From: Heliocidaris tuberculata
Lineage: Eukaryota; Echinodermata; Echinoidea; Camarodonta; Echinometridae
Assembly (NCBI GenBank): GCA_025618425.1
Contig: CM046852.1
Coordinates: forward strand, 2,653,880-2,717,879
Length of the DNA: 64,000 bases
Reading direction: 5' to 3'
The notes beneath the pieces were generated by a model that was not told where the DNA came from, searched no databases, and was given only the letters and a program-made list of their open reading frames with translations. Of this stretch, positions 22,641-34,246 are shown in pieces; the first letter of the stretch is position 1; the number at the start of each line of letters is the position of its first letter. A program made the translations under genes and the position numbers.

Positions 22641-23639
22641 GAACTTGAAAAAAAAGACTTAAAATAATGAATAGTTTTGAATTGTTGATAAAAGTTCAAA
22701 GAATTATGTCGGTAAAGACACTATTAGGTGGGGACCAGCAAATGAAATGGAAACAACTATCTTGACCGCCATTTTATGTGGAACTATTAGAGACATGGCT
22801 AGAAGTGGGAGATTGAAGACATATCTATAACAATTATAAAGGTAATGAAGTTATTTTTTAATAACAGACATTATGTTTTCGAGGTTTTCCATTCTATCAT
22901 GTAGATTTAATATCAATAGGCATAGTCAGAATGGAACATATTATGGATAAAGATGGTGAAATGAAAACAGATGCATATTTTACTAGTAGAGATCTTAGTT
23001 CATGGAATATATTGCAGGTAAAAGCACATCCAGGAAACACATATTTGAGAAAATTCCCTTTAGTTGGAAAGGCAAATGGATATAACAGATGAAAAGAAGA
23101 AGGAATTAAATAGGGAAGTAACTTTATTTTTGCTCTCAAATAAAATTGTCCCCTTAAGTGAAATTGTTTCGGAAAGATTATATACAACTATTCTCAACAG
23201 TAAATTAGAAGTCCCCCTGTAATAAATAGATTGAAAGAATTATTTGATTTGTCTATTAGAGACATTGAAAACATTTTCCTTAGACCAAGGAAATGTACTT
23301 GAAATAGTATACTTAGGGAATTCCAATTCAAAATGTTACATGGGATTATCTACACTAATCATGATTTTATATCGGTTTGGACTTGCTCCAAGTAGTTTAT
23401 ACTCCTTTTGCAAAAGGGGAGGAGAAATATATCGTTACATATTTCATGAATGTGAACATATTGAGTTGCAATGGGAAATCATGGGTAATGAGCTGAACTT
23501 GCCGATTTTAAAGTAGAACTCTGTTGATTTTAATGATTTATTTGATTCTTATTATTGTGTAGGTGAAGCTTAGATTAAACAAAGTTATCCAAATTCAACG
23601 CATGGAAACATTTGAAATAATGATAATTTACCAATTATA

Positions 23640-24450
23640 AAGTGGTAAAATACAGCCTTGCTATAGCACCTGAAGAGCTCTTCGAACGCTGCTGGGATAT
23701 GTGACGTCACACCAGGGACCAATCCTGCCTAAGCAGACGATGTCCCACAACATCTTACACATTTTCGGTGCCTGTTTTTTCATGTCCTCTTCATTTATTT
23801 CTCTTACTCCACTAGCGTCTGTCTGAATGTTAATCTGTTGCCTCACTCTAAACTTCGTGTATGGTATTATTTTGATGAAAAATACAGTGTTAACAAAATA
23901 AAGGAATCACTCGCTTGTAAACGAAATGAGACGCCATTGAGTTTTCAGCTGCATGCACCGCGGCATTTTCTGCGTTTAAAGAAGGAATGTATACAGTCCA
24001 TGCTATTATTCGGCGGGCTTTTCAATTCGAAAGTGTGGTTTCTTTGATTGATCATTGATCCTTATCCTGTATATTTACAAACAAAAGATTTTAGTTATCA
24101 GAATTGTTTCACTCCCCTTTTAGAATGGTGTGAAATACGGTCATGTTTAAATACACCAAACTCTTTATAATTTGAAAAATAATTGCATTGCAATTACGTT
24201 CATTCGTTATAGGACGTCGTCTGCTTAGGCAGAATTGGTCACCGGTGTGACGTCATCAAAACATCGCTATATTTCTGGCGAATCGCTCGGATATCCCAGA
24301 TGCTGAGAAGTGTTATTATTTGTGTTATTTTTCAATCAATTTTCAAATCAATTGACGTAAAACTTATACGATTGCCATCTGTAAGCTTCCCAGTTTCTAG
24401 TGATACATTATTTGCTATATTTGTGATTTTCTTTGAATAGGCCCTTTAAA
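23640..24450. mobile_element. Inverted-repeat element in the LINE (MITE-like)
   Basis: 23697-23752 (GTGACGTCACACC..GGACCAATCCTGCC.AAGCAGACGA) is inverted at 24209-24262 (GACGTCGTCTGCTTAGGCAG..TTGGTCACCGGTGTGACGTC). Outer matches such as GGGATAT extend the repeat. The interior has a 69-codon frame without a recognised domain. The precise ends and target duplication are not clear. Confidence 0.55.
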
Positions 24451-24479
24451 GGAATTAAACTAGAAGAGAATTTTATTTT

Positions 24480-25235
24480 TTTACTTTGAGGCCGCCATCG
24501 ACATCAAGCAACTGATGATGACGGTCTCCTGAGTTCATAAATCCTGTAAAGTGCAAAATGTTAATTTTCCATATTGTATACATATTTTCTTTGTATTTAA
24601 AGGGATTGATTAACTAGTTTGTGAAAAATTAAAAAACAAGTTAAATGCCAGTGAATTGTGTGCAATCCTCTAACTACATATATAATTAAGGATATGTAAA
24701 AGTATGAGAGAAAATGGAACCCGTTTACTATCCTAAAAAAGAGAAACAAGCGATCGATCGCTATCATGTATAGCGCAAGTCGCTCGGCTTCTTCGCAGCG
24801 CTGCAGCGCGCTGCAGTCACAAAACCAAACACCAGCGCTTGGCGATTTCAGAGCGGGTTTTCAGCACGTGGAAAAAATAGAGATTCGTTCATTGTACGGT
24901 ATTCTGTGATAGAACCGTAAGAGTTCTTTAGGGTTCGATGGTACTAGTATCCCGACATCAATGTTCAATCGTAAATATCCTGATATATAAACGACCGATG
25001 AGCTTATAAAACTCAGGCGATTCCTGTCTGACCTAAAGGTTTGCAATTATGATTACAGCATTAGCTGGAACAGAGATTTTTTTTTTTCAATCCTGGGCAA
25101 AGTTAATCAATCCCTTTAAGGAGTAAATTGTTAATGTCTGACAATGTGTTTATACACTTTTTTTCTGTAATATTATGATATTTTGTATCATGCTATTGAA
25201 CGCAGAAATATAATCAATCAATCAATCAATCAAAT
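24480..25235 (+). mobile_element. Retroposon with (AATC)n tail, interrupted by a TTAA element
   Basis: GAGGCCGCCATCGACATCAA starts a sequence that ends GAAATATAATCAATCAATCA. A second, uninterrupted copy is at about 46507-46740 with the same body (TTCATAAATCCTGT, CATATTGTATAC, TGTATCATGCTATTGAA). A 515-bp TTAA element lies in this copy. It resembles a SINE-like or truncated LINE 3' end. Confidence 0.6.
24601..25115. mobile_element. 515-bp TTAA-target MITE with exact 15-bp TIRs
   Basis: TTAA at 24597-24600 and 25116-25119 flanks AGGGATTGATTAACT and its exact inverse AGTTAATCAATCCCT. The related retroposon copy at 46507-46740 shows the empty site (GTATTTAAGAAGTAAATTG), which proves the boundaries and the TTAA duplication. 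The AGGG start is shared with the element at 4668-6179. The interior holds a short GC-rich palindromic patch (CAGCGCTGCAGCGCGCTGCAG). Confidence 0.85.
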
Positions 25236-25619
25236 TTGGTGTGACTTTGGGCGATATGGGAAAAATTTATCTATTGAATCATGTAATATTGTTAATAAAA
25301 TACTTGATATTTCAATGCAGGAAGAAAAATATACCTCCTAACAGCAAAGAAGTGAGAGAAATATTGGTAGGAAATCAAGTTGAAGAAAAAAAGATAGCAC
25401 TAGATCGTAACACCACGTCCTTACACTTAAAGAAATGGGAAGTTTTTGATTTCGGATGAAGGGAGGAGTCTTTTGCCGGATGCAAAGTGCAATGGATAAA
25501 ATATTTTAATCAAGAACTATAAATGGATTATACTTCCTTCCCTCCCAAGGGACATTGGTTGTCTGCAGATTCTCACGCTTATTGCAAGTCACGGAGTGCG
25601 GAGAGGAGCGCTCATTGGG

Positions 25620-25697
25620 TTGGGGTGGGGAAGGTGGGGGGGGGGGCGGCTGGAAGGGGTGAGGTATTGTGTTGGGATGTGTGGCTGTCTCTGTCTC

Positions 25698-25735
<38 letters not shown>
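25620..25735. repeat. G-rich run and (CT)n microsatellite
   Basis: GGGGTGGGG-type run at about 25621-25650 and a (CT)n tract at about 25700-25732. Confidence 0.8.
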
Positions 25736-25738
<3 letters not shown>

Positions 25739-26200
25739 CATTTTCCCTTTTTTCTTTTTCCTTTTTATCTTTTATAAAATTTTCTTTCAGTGAAAAAAAA
25801 ACAACTAATAACAACGTATAAAAGGAACAGTTACATTTAAGTTATATTTTCAGTTGCATAAATTCGTTATTCTTCCATGAATGTATACATTTTTCCAGAT
25901 ACATATAAAGGTATATTTTCAGTTGTATATCTGTATAATTTAAGTAAGCTGAGATTTTAAGTGAATTACAAGTACATGTATGTGTACATTTTTTATTCTT
26001 CTATGACTGTATACATTTTTCCATATACGTATAGATTTACTTGTAAATTGTAAAAGTTTCTGAAAAGAATCGAATAAAAGAATACTTAAAACAAAAAAAA
26101 AATCAATTGACTGGGGTCTGATCGTGTAATACCTTTTGTATTTCATCGTTTGGAAGGTTTTATTTCCCGAGTTTTGCATCATTTTTCCTTATTTTACGTC
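25736..26200. other. AT-rich intergenic stretch
   Basis: A loosely repeated unit with TGTATACATTTTTCCA.ATAC and GTATATTTTCAGTTG words occurs at 25850-25930 and again at 25975-26035. No gene is recognised. Confidence 0.45.
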
Positions 26201-26204
26201 TCCG

Positions 26205-26345
26205 AATTTATTGGGAGTGGGGGGCAAAACGATATTTATGCCCCATATTTTATTGGGGGGGGGGGGGAACTGCCCCCTTGCCCCCCCCCCAGGATCGACG
26301 CCCCTGCCCCTGCCTACGCCCTCCTCCTCCGCCCCCCCAAAAAAC
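26205..26345. repeat. G/C-run repeat
   Basis: GGGGGGCAAAACG and a G run (26255-26268) are followed by TGCCCCCTTGCCCCCCCCCC and GATCGACGCCCCTGCC. The layout resembles the 3' half of the 1264-1992 hAT element. The ends are too decayed to define. Confidence 0.45.
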
Positions 26346-26384
26346 TGAAAAGAAATATAAAATTATACGACCCTATGTTGCTTT

Positions 26385-26480
26385 CAATTCAATTCAATTC
26401 AATTCAATTTATTCAAACCAATCAAACATACACAATAATAAACATAATACAGTGGAATAATAATACAATAGTTTGAATGA
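26385..26480 (-). repeat. Reverse-oriented retroposon tail, (GAATT)n
   Basis: TTCAATTCAATTCAATTCAA followed by TTTATTCAAACCAATCAAAC reads on the minus strand as a 3' end with a pentamer tail. Confidence 0.5.
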
Positions 26481-26625
26481 GAGGTAGTGAAATATGAGGC
26501 AATTCCAGGTTTGTACGACCAATAAGACTTCAAGTAGCGGTACAACGAGTTTTTTTCCCCCTCCAATATTCATTTTTTTAAAAAAAGATGGGCCCTTATG
26601 ATGGACATCTAGCGTTAATACCTAA

Positions 26626-26661
26626 TACCTACAATGCTGTTCGGAAATACAATCCTTGACT
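26626..26661. repeat. Solo terminal remnant of the GTATAGTCA-end element
   Basis: CAATGCTGTTCGGAAATACA followed by ATCCTTGACTATAC matches the right end of the element at 56035-56531. No matching left end is found close by. Confidence 0.5.
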
Positions 26662-27160
26662 ATACGTAATGAGCAGATTTTTTTCTTTTTTTTTTCTTGT
26701 TATTTTTTATTATCGAAGACACTATAATCTCCGCAATTTTTGAGGAAGGAAGCGCGATATCGAACAATTCTGTACTGCTTATAGACGGAGCTGGTTGAGA
26801 GTGTAAGTGTAATGAAATCAATATTATTTCATTGTAGATTTTGTCACCTGCACTATTAAGACGTATTCATGTAGAAAAAGAAAAATTGCCATTTAAAAAC
26901 AAATATTATTGCTGTAGTCCTACGTGTGGAAGTTCATGTTAGATATTCCGGTGTCTATCCGCACAATAAATTTGGAGCATACTCGCACCAATCCACACCA
27001 AGTACCGGTAATACTAGATCTAGAAATCTAGTGGTCGTATCGGGGGGGGGGGGGGGGGGGGGGGGGAGTCCCATTGAGACATGTACATCCTCTGCATATA
27101 CAAAAACGGATAAAAGGGTACTTTTTCAGCATTACTAAGCCATTAGCATGATTAGCATTA
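26662..27160. other. Intergenic stretch with a poly-G run
   Basis: A G run at about 27042-27066. Nothing else is recognised. Confidence 0.4.
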
Positions 27161-27546
27161 GTATAGTCAAGTATTGTAACTCCGAACAGATTGTATTACC
27201 GAACGTGTAAAGTTAAGCGCCTAAAATGGGTTTTCATACGCGTGGGATTACGCGTATGAAAACCACACTATTGATACCAAGGTTGTGTCTTTTTCCCATA
27301 GGTTTCACACGTTTGGAATTACGGTACCTTTTTCAAGGGACCAAAACGCTGCGTCGTTGGGAAGGGGTTCACTCGGATGGGAATATCGTATTAAATCTAC
27401 GTTGTCTTTTTAAAATTCCATCAACTTCTTTTTTTGTAGGACTTTGAGCATTCAATATGTATAGTTTGACAGATATTCGTTTCATATTTTATTTGCTATC
27501 GTTGATTTTCTGAAAAGTGTTCGGACACTGGATCAACCACCATATT
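27161..27546 (+). mobile_element. TIR element with GTATAGTCA..TCCGAACA ends, copy A
   Basis: It starts GTATAGTCAAGTATTGTAAC and ends with the inverse-type GTGTTCGGACACTGGATCAA..CCATAT. A second copy in reverse orientation is at 56035-56531. The two share long interior stretches (CATCAACTTCTTTTT, GACTTTGAGCATTC, TTTATTTGC.ATCGTTGAT). No transposase frame is present. Confidence 0.7.
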
Positions 27547-29086
27547 ACCACGCGTTTAAATTAGGGTATCAAAAACAGCAAAAAATTTTAGAAAGGGTAT
27601 GATCACTCATAGCGACTTTACTATACTTTGTGTGTAGACTGTAGGCAGTCATACACCTCAACACTTTCAAAACACCACTGCACAAAAGTCACCAACATTC
27701 ACTCAAAATCGACATTTAATTTACAAAAAGCGACACCAACATATCCATAAAATACAATAAATTCAACTCACCGATGTTGGAAAAGATAATTCCATAAATG
27801 AAATCCGTAATTTACTGTCATTTCTGGCGAAACGGGGTATCGCAAATCATTGTGTACATTTCCCGATCGCCGCGAGGACTGACATCTCTCCCCAAAAAAT
27901 TCGGTCGTTAAAAATTCGGTCTCTGTTGCGCACACGTAAAAGTCCCGATTTTCCGTGTGTGCGTGATCGTAGAGATCGATGTGCGCGCGTGATACCGAGT
28001 TTCTTTGTGGAAAAATTTTATTGGCCGAGTTTAGTCTAAAACATTGGCGTCATGAAAACAACATGCGATCGCGTAGAAAATTGCCAGGGATTTCTTAGGT
28101 TTTGGACATGATTTTGATTTTGGATTTTGCTGGAAATAGAAGTTCTTCTTAACGCACTCATAGCGACTTTACTATACTTCGTGTGTAGACTCTAGGCAGT
28201 CATACACCTCACCACTTTCAAAACACGACTGCACAAAAGTCACCAACATTCACTCAAAATCGGCATTTAATTTACAAAAACCGACACCAACATATCCATG
28301 AAATACAATAAATTCAACTCACCGATGTTGGAAAAGATAATTCCAAAAATGAAATCAGTAATTTACTGTCACTTCTGGCGAAACGGGGTATCGGAAGTCA
28401 TTGTGTACATTTTCTGATCGCCGCGAGCGCTGACATATCCCCCCAAAACATTCGGTCGTTAAAAATTTGGTCCCTATCGCGCACACATAAAAGTCCCGAT
28501 TTTCCGTGTGCCCGATCGTAGAGATCGATGTGTGCGTGCGATACCGAGTTTTTTTGTGGACAAAATTTTATTGGCCGAGTTTAGTCTAAAACATCGAAGG
28601 CATGAAAACAACATGCGATCACCGAAAAAATTGGCGGGGATTTCTTAGGTTTTGGACATGATTTTGACTTTGGATTTTGCTTGAAATATCAGAAGTTCTT
28701 CCTAACGGCCATTTAAGGCACTCGTGTGTCTGAACCACTCAGCCCCACTTGAAACTATGCAGCTGCAACCTGCTGTAATATATCCAGCCAAAATATCAGA
28801 TTAAAATAGTGAAACTCAAAATATAACTTACCAGCAAGATGTCTGTGAAAGTCCCTCTTGTTTGGTGACCAGCTAAACCAATGATTCAGGGAATGTGGAA
28901 TTTTAAGCATCAAATTTTGTGTTCATTCTATTTTTCTGTTGAGACTGATTGATCCTTCTGTACTGCTGCCCTCTCTCTGTGGAGAGAGGAAATCTGCATT
29001 TGTTTACTGTGGCTGGCAGTAGTACAGCAGTAGAGCTAGAGGGCTGCCCTTATGTGTTTTCACCATTACCATATTGGTTTGGGAGG

Positions 29087-29109
29087 ACAAGGTTATATTA
29101 TAACCTTGT
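29087..29109. repeat. Perfect 23-bp palindrome
   Basis: ACAAGGTTATA-T-TATAACCTTGT stands between the second large unit and the first small unit of the duplicated region. Confidence 0.8.
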
Positions 29110-29687
29110 TCATTGGATAAGTGATTTAAGGTAGGAGTGAGATTTTAAAGAGCTGAATTTGAAAGGAAGTATTTTAAATATTTATCTAATTTTTCCCCCC
29201 ATACCTTAAGTACATGCGATAGAAAATGACTAGTATTTTTGCATTCGTCCCCCGTAGTGGTCAATATGACCACTATAGTATTACGTGGTGTGTCTTAACG
29301 GCAATTTTAGGTAGGAGTGAGATTTTAAAGCGCTGAATTTGAAAGGCAGTATTTTAAATATTTAATTTTTCCCCCCATACCTTAAGTACATGCGATAGAA
29401 AATGACTAGTATTTTTGCATTCGTCCCCCGTAGTGGTCAATATGACCACTATAGTATTACGTGGTGTGTCTTAACGGCAATTTTAGGTAGGAGTGAGATT
29501 TTAAAGCGCTGAATTTGAAAGGCAGTATTTTAAATATTTATCTTACTTTTCCCCCCATACCTTAAGTACATGCGATAGAAAATGACTAGTATTTTTGCAT
29601 TCGTCCCCCGTAGTGGTCAATATGACCACTATAGTATTACGTGGTGTGGGTATGATCACTCATAGCAACTTTACTATACTTCGTGTG

Positions 29688-30028
29688 CACTTATACATGT
29701 ACAAGCTTATCTGAAGATAACCTTGTACTCCAGACCAGCTTTTACGGGTGAATAGGCTTCAATAGCTTTTGTGTGTATCAGCGGGCCTTTTTCCAGTCTA
29801 GACAATTCATACATGAGAGGAAAATAATTATTTAAAATTTCACTTTCAATTCTGAATCCCCAAATTTGTGGCACAGTAAGAATTGAAGAGTCCCTGAATC
29901 AGGTAATCTAGCAAGTTTAAGAAAATTAAATCTTGCTTAGAGCAATTTTGTTGTCTGTTTGTGACTGCTGCAAGCCTGCAACAGTGAATGTTGGACACAG
30001 TCCCACATAGGCAAGGGCCTATGAGTGC
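29688..30028. mobile_element. 341-bp insertion with 8-bp TSD TTCGTGTG
   Basis: TTCGTGTG flanks the insertion at 29680-29687 and 30029-30036. The ends are CACTTATACATG and GGCCTATGAGTGC, short imperfect inverted repeats. Sister copies of the host repeat at about 27635 and 28180 show the empty site (ACTATACTTCGTGTGTAGAC), so the boundaries are well supported. The 8-bp duplication suggests a hAT-type mover. Confidence 0.8.
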
Positions 30029-30895
30029 TTCGTGTGTAGACTCTAGGCAGTCATACACCTCAACACTTTAAAAACACCACTGCACAAAAGTCACCAACAT
30101 TCACTCAAAATCGGCATTTAATTTACAAAAACCAACACCAACATATCCATGAAATACAATAAATTCAACTCACCGACGTTGGAAAAGATAATTCTAAAAA
30201 TGAAATTTGTAATTTACTGTCACTTCTGGCAAAACGGGGTATCGGAAGTCATTGTGTACATTTCCTGATCACCATGAGCGCTGACATCTCCCCCCCCCCC
30301 CCCCCCAATTTAGTCGTTAAAAATTCCGTCCCTATCGCGCACACGTAAAAGTCCCGATTTTCCATGTGCGCAATCGTAGAGATCGATGTGCCCGCCCAAT
30401 ACCGAGTTTCTCTGTGGAAAAAATTTTATTGGCCGAGTTTAGTCTAAAACAGCAGCATGAAAACAACATGCAATCGCGAAAAAAAATTGGCGGGGATTTC
30501 TTAGGTTTTGGACATGATTTTGACTTTGGATTTTGCTGGAAATATCAGAAGTTCTTTCCAATGGCCATTTAAGGTAGGAGTGAGATTTTAAAGGGCTGAA
30601 TTTGAAAGGAAGTATTTTAAATATTTAATTTTTCCCCCCATACCTTAAGTACATGCGATAGAAAATGACTAGTATTTTTGCATTCGTCCCGCGTAGTGGT
30701 CAATATGACCACTATAGTATTACGTGGTGTGTCTTAACGGCAATTTTAGGTAGGAGTGAGATTTTAAAGCGCTGAATTTGAAAGGCAGTATTTTAAATAT
30801 TTATCTTACTTTTCCCCCCATACCTTAAGTACATGCGATAGAAAATGACTAGTATTTTTGCATTCGTCCCCCGTAGTGGTCAATATGACCACTAT

Positions 30896-32952
30896 CAGTG
30901 CTGTAGGACTCGAGTCTGGACTCGGACTCGAGACCGGTCTCGAGTCCCTATTTCTCGGGACTCGGACTCGGACTCGGACTCGAGCCACAAGGACTCGGTC
31001 TCGGACTCGAACTCTACCTACGGTGACTCGTGACTCGGGTGAAAATCGGACCGAGACGGGCAACGAGACCACTAATTTTTTCAGTTTTCTGCTTTTAATT
31101 TTAGCTCAAAAAATTACCCCAGGGCACGCAAAAAACTTTGCTATTTTCACGCACCTTGCTCAATTGAGTGGTATTTTGAACATGAACTTAACATCCATCG
31201 CCGTAACCGTACGAGAATGTGCACAAATAGACGTTAAGATTAGTTGTTTTATGCTCGTATACACTTGTTATACACGTATGACACAGACAAGTATTGAAAT
31301 TGATATTAACCATTTTGAGATGGATTAATCTATAACACACGTTTCCCCTTAATACCCCAGCCTGGTATATCTTGCAATATGGGCAGTCTCAAACAGATTA
31401 AATGTGGCAAATGTGGCAAAAAGTTAAAGTCAACAATTTATAATTTTTGGCAGTGTCAAATGGTTTTATTATGGTTTAACAATTACTTTCATGTTACTTG
31501 AGTCACTTAGTCATGTAGTCAGTTTCCAAAATGATTGTTATTAAGCCAGTTTAATGAACTAGCTGATATGTACAAGGGTTTTATTAGGGTTTGACGATTC
31601 ACTTTTTGTATAAAATTGAACTATTAGTATGATTGGTGTTCTTGGTGAAATAGTTGTTTTTCCCTCTTTTTTTTCCATGTCAGTTGGAAACTTTCTTTTC
31701 TATAATCTGGCTTTAATGGTATTCAACCTATTACACTGTACTTTTGTGTTCTGTTTTCTTATAATTGATATGTTGATGGAATTTTCTTTAAAAAACATAA
31801 GATTACAGGCCTTTGAAATGAACAAATATTAATTTGTGTATCTTTTCTTCACTGAGGTATCACAGAAACAATGCAGTCAACTCTCTATAATAACTGTGGA
31901 TACAAGCAAAATACTTAGGCTGATAAGGCTTGTTCACATATGAGCCATTTGTTAACCCTTTCGCGACATCACTCCACATTTTGTGGTTTGGCTCAATAAC
32001 TTTTGATTCAGATCCCTAAAAAATATACCAGATAGATGAGCAGAAAGAGCAAAAATTTCTTCACACAATGTATCCATTTTTGTTGCAATGTCATACTGCA
32101 TTTGATGCCAGGAATTTTAAAAAGAAGAACAAGCTTTAAAATCCTTAAATTGGCAACACATTGAGAGGTTCAAAATCACTGTTTCTTATCGAAATTGGCA
32201 ATTTTTTCAACTTTTCGACGAAATTACTAACCATGTATATTGTTTCAAAGACATTTCAGCTTATTAGAAGTATGTACAATGTAGCACTATAAGAAAAATA
32301 TTATTGTTGCCAATTTGCAGATCAAAATGTGATCAATTTAGCCCTTAAATAATTCCTGTCCTGAATGGGTTAATGAGACTTGTATCTATTGGCACAAAAG
32401 GAGTGCATGTTCACTTGTTTAGTATTTTGGTCAATAAAACTTCTGAAATTCCACCAGTACACCAAACCATCACCGAAATCTAACCATAGACATTTATCTC
32501 AACATTTCCAATTCAGTTTTCTTACCTTCGGTCGGAATTTTTAGTGTTAATAGCTGGAAATCTTACTGAACTTAATCTTCTTAAGCACTAAGCGATAGGT
32601 CACGGCGACAAATCACTCATTAATTGGGAGCAAGCCTTTATAGCTGTCCGCATTCGTACTAAGAAAAGTTACAGTAGACATAAATGGGAGTTTTCAATGA
32701 TCCAGAAACTATTTATCTTATAGAGAGTTCACGGTAAGGCATTTATCATAATATAAATAATGTGACGTAAAACAAAATTGCAATTTAAGATGTTCCCATC
32801 GGGACTCGGACTCGGACTCGGACTCGGATGTCCAGGACTCGGGACTCGGATGCCAGGACTCGGACTTGGACTCGGACGTGGACTCGGACTCGGACTCCAG
32901 GGACTCGGACTCGGACTCGGACTCGGATGGAATGGACTCGACTACAGCACTG
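30896..32952. mobile_element. 2,057-bp hAT-like element with GGACTC-rich ends
   Basis: The left end CAGTGCTGTAGGACTCGAGT and the inverse right end ACTCGACTACAGCACTG are flanked by 8-bp ACCACTAT / ACCAATAT (one mismatch). Both subterminal zones (30905-31035 and 32798-32945) are arrays of the hexamer GGACTC/GACTCG. No transposase is found. A TTAA-type MITE (31952-32373) lies inside. The element splits a 176-180-bp unit of the preceding array. The Ser/Asp/Glu-rich frames over the hexamer arrays are artefacts. Confidence 0.85.
31952..32373. mobile_element. TTAA-target MITE of the CCCTTTCGNGACA family, copy 1
   Basis: TTAACCCTTTCGCGACATCA opens it and CTGTCCTGAATGGGTTAA closes it. Two further copies are at 54568-54992 and 60630-61050, with the shared body TTTGATGCCAGGAATTTTAA and AAAATCCTTAAATTGGCAAC. 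TTAACCCTTT is close to the piggyBac-type start, which suggests mobilisation by a piggyBac-like transposase. Confidence 0.75.
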
Positions 32953-32960
32953 ACCAATAT

Positions 32961-34240
32961 AGTATTACGTGACCAGTGTGGGTATGATACACTCACGGGA
33001 CCATCACTATATGGGGCTGTGTCAATTTCGGCCTGTCACGACCTCTAAGTTGTAGAGGTAAAAACACCAATATCAGTGGGTATGATGGGGGGGGGGGGGG
33101 GGTTGTGTGTCTGGACACTTAACAAAAAATAACCTGTCAATTCTGCTGTCGGATTTTACAAAAAATATGCATCAAGTAACATTAAACTCCATGAATATTT
33201 GCAGTTCACATAATTTTCAACCTATGCTGTGAAATATTTGGGAAAATTTGCATGAAAAGTTGTTCGATTTACTGTTTAGAAATGACCTGTCCGGATAACC
33301 AACCTCTCCGGACACACAACGTCTGGGTATATCACATTCAGAGGTGATACTGATAAGAAGAAGATCAGCGGAAAGGGGTATAAAAATCAGAGATGTTAGA
33401 CGGGTTTCCCTGTTTAGGGTATCAAAACTACTCCTACTGCAATCTCCATTTAGGGTGCTTTTCAGAAAGTGATTTACGTGGATGATGTACAGCCTACAGG
33501 TCTCAATGAGACATGAGACATGAAATATCATTGACAATTTTCAGATCCACTATACGTTAGCCAAGACCACTATGCGAGTGGACTGTGCATGCATTCTGGC
33601 ATGACGACCTTGCTATGCAGAGCCGAAGACGCCCAGCCCGCATGCATGTGTAGCCCTCTTAGGAGAAAAGAACTCGCAAAGTTTTTGAGGGCTCCCAAAT
33701 TTATTCATGGTATTTGAGTTCTGTAAAGTAAAATGTGAATTCGAAATTTACTTTATATCTTCTTGTGTGTTCATCTGCCTCCCTCAAACCTGAAGATTCT
33801 TGCAGGTTACTTTGTACTTGTTGTGTGTGTAAAACAGGGTGTTAGTAAAAAAAATCTGTTCAAGAAACTACTAAGTATAAAAGTGAATGTGTAGAATGAT
33901 TAGCAAGAGACAATGTTACAGGGATAAAAATACATAAATGTGCACAAAAATAGTCCCACTCATACTTCCAGAATATGAGAAAAGGAAATACATGTATGCA
34001 GCACACTTTATTTATCTAAATTAACTTTTCAGGCACTTCTGTATTTTAGCAGTTTACTGACTCATTTATGAATGGGCCTTTACTGATATTTTTATTTAAA
34101 TAGGCCTTCATGTAGTATAGTATTGTGTGCATTTTTTCATGGTGTTTTGTTTTCACTTTTCTTTGCCTATATCTCCAGGTATTGAGTTTGGTCCAGTGAC
34201 AAGGCATAAAGTAATTTTCAAGAGGTTGCTTTGACTGTCT
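32961..34240. other. 5' flank of the CARF-like gene
   Basis: A G run lies at 33087-33103. No coding exon is recognised. An acceptor-like TATCTCCAG at about 34170-34178 may end a 5' UTR intron before the ATG at 34247. The remainder carries no obvious element. Confidence 0.4.
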
Positions 34241-34246
34241 TGCATC

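Larger units (their letters stand above)
20870..25500 (+). pseudogene. Decayed LINE (L1/Tx1-like ORF2) split by later insertions
   Basis: Fragments in order: an upstream coiled segment at about 20870-21270 (LKVRFRASWYENGE-like text, normally just before the reverse transcriptase); RT fingers at 21430-21657 (QKQAVITLIKKEGKD then NYRQISLLNIAYKILAK); RT palm at 21770-21953 (ATDFEKAFDSVSHAFL); the catalytic YADD block at 22077-22088 within 21980-22219; C-terminal parts at 22640-23516 (NHDF..GLAPSSLYSFCKRGGE and HECEHIELQW); and the last segment at 25235-25459 (HVILLIKYLIFQCR..LHLKKWEVF). Many stops and frameshifts show it is dead. No endonuclease domain is seen, so it is 5'-truncated or rearranged. 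Insertions occupy about 22240-22640, 23640-24450 and 24480-25235. Confidence 0.8.
27597..30895 (+). repeat. Complex local duplication: about 540-bp unit x3 and 176-180-bp unit x5
   Basis: The large unit (GGTATGATCACTCATAGCGA to TTTGGATTTTGCTGGAAATA) occurs at about 27597-28140, 28150-28695 and 29648-30550. The third copy carries an insertion at 29688-30028. The small unit, opening GGTAGGAGTGAGATTTTAAA and closing near ATTACGTGGTGTG, begins at 29130, 29310, 29486, 30573 and 30749. The last is cut by the hAT element at 30896. Each small unit contains the near-palindrome GTGGTCAATATGACCAC. No exon was recognised in either unit. Confidence 0.85.

Noticed and set aside
30806..31072. Arg/Val- and Ser/Asp-rich frames over GACTCG repeats
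   Set aside because: Low-complexity translations of the hexamer arrays in the hAT-like element.
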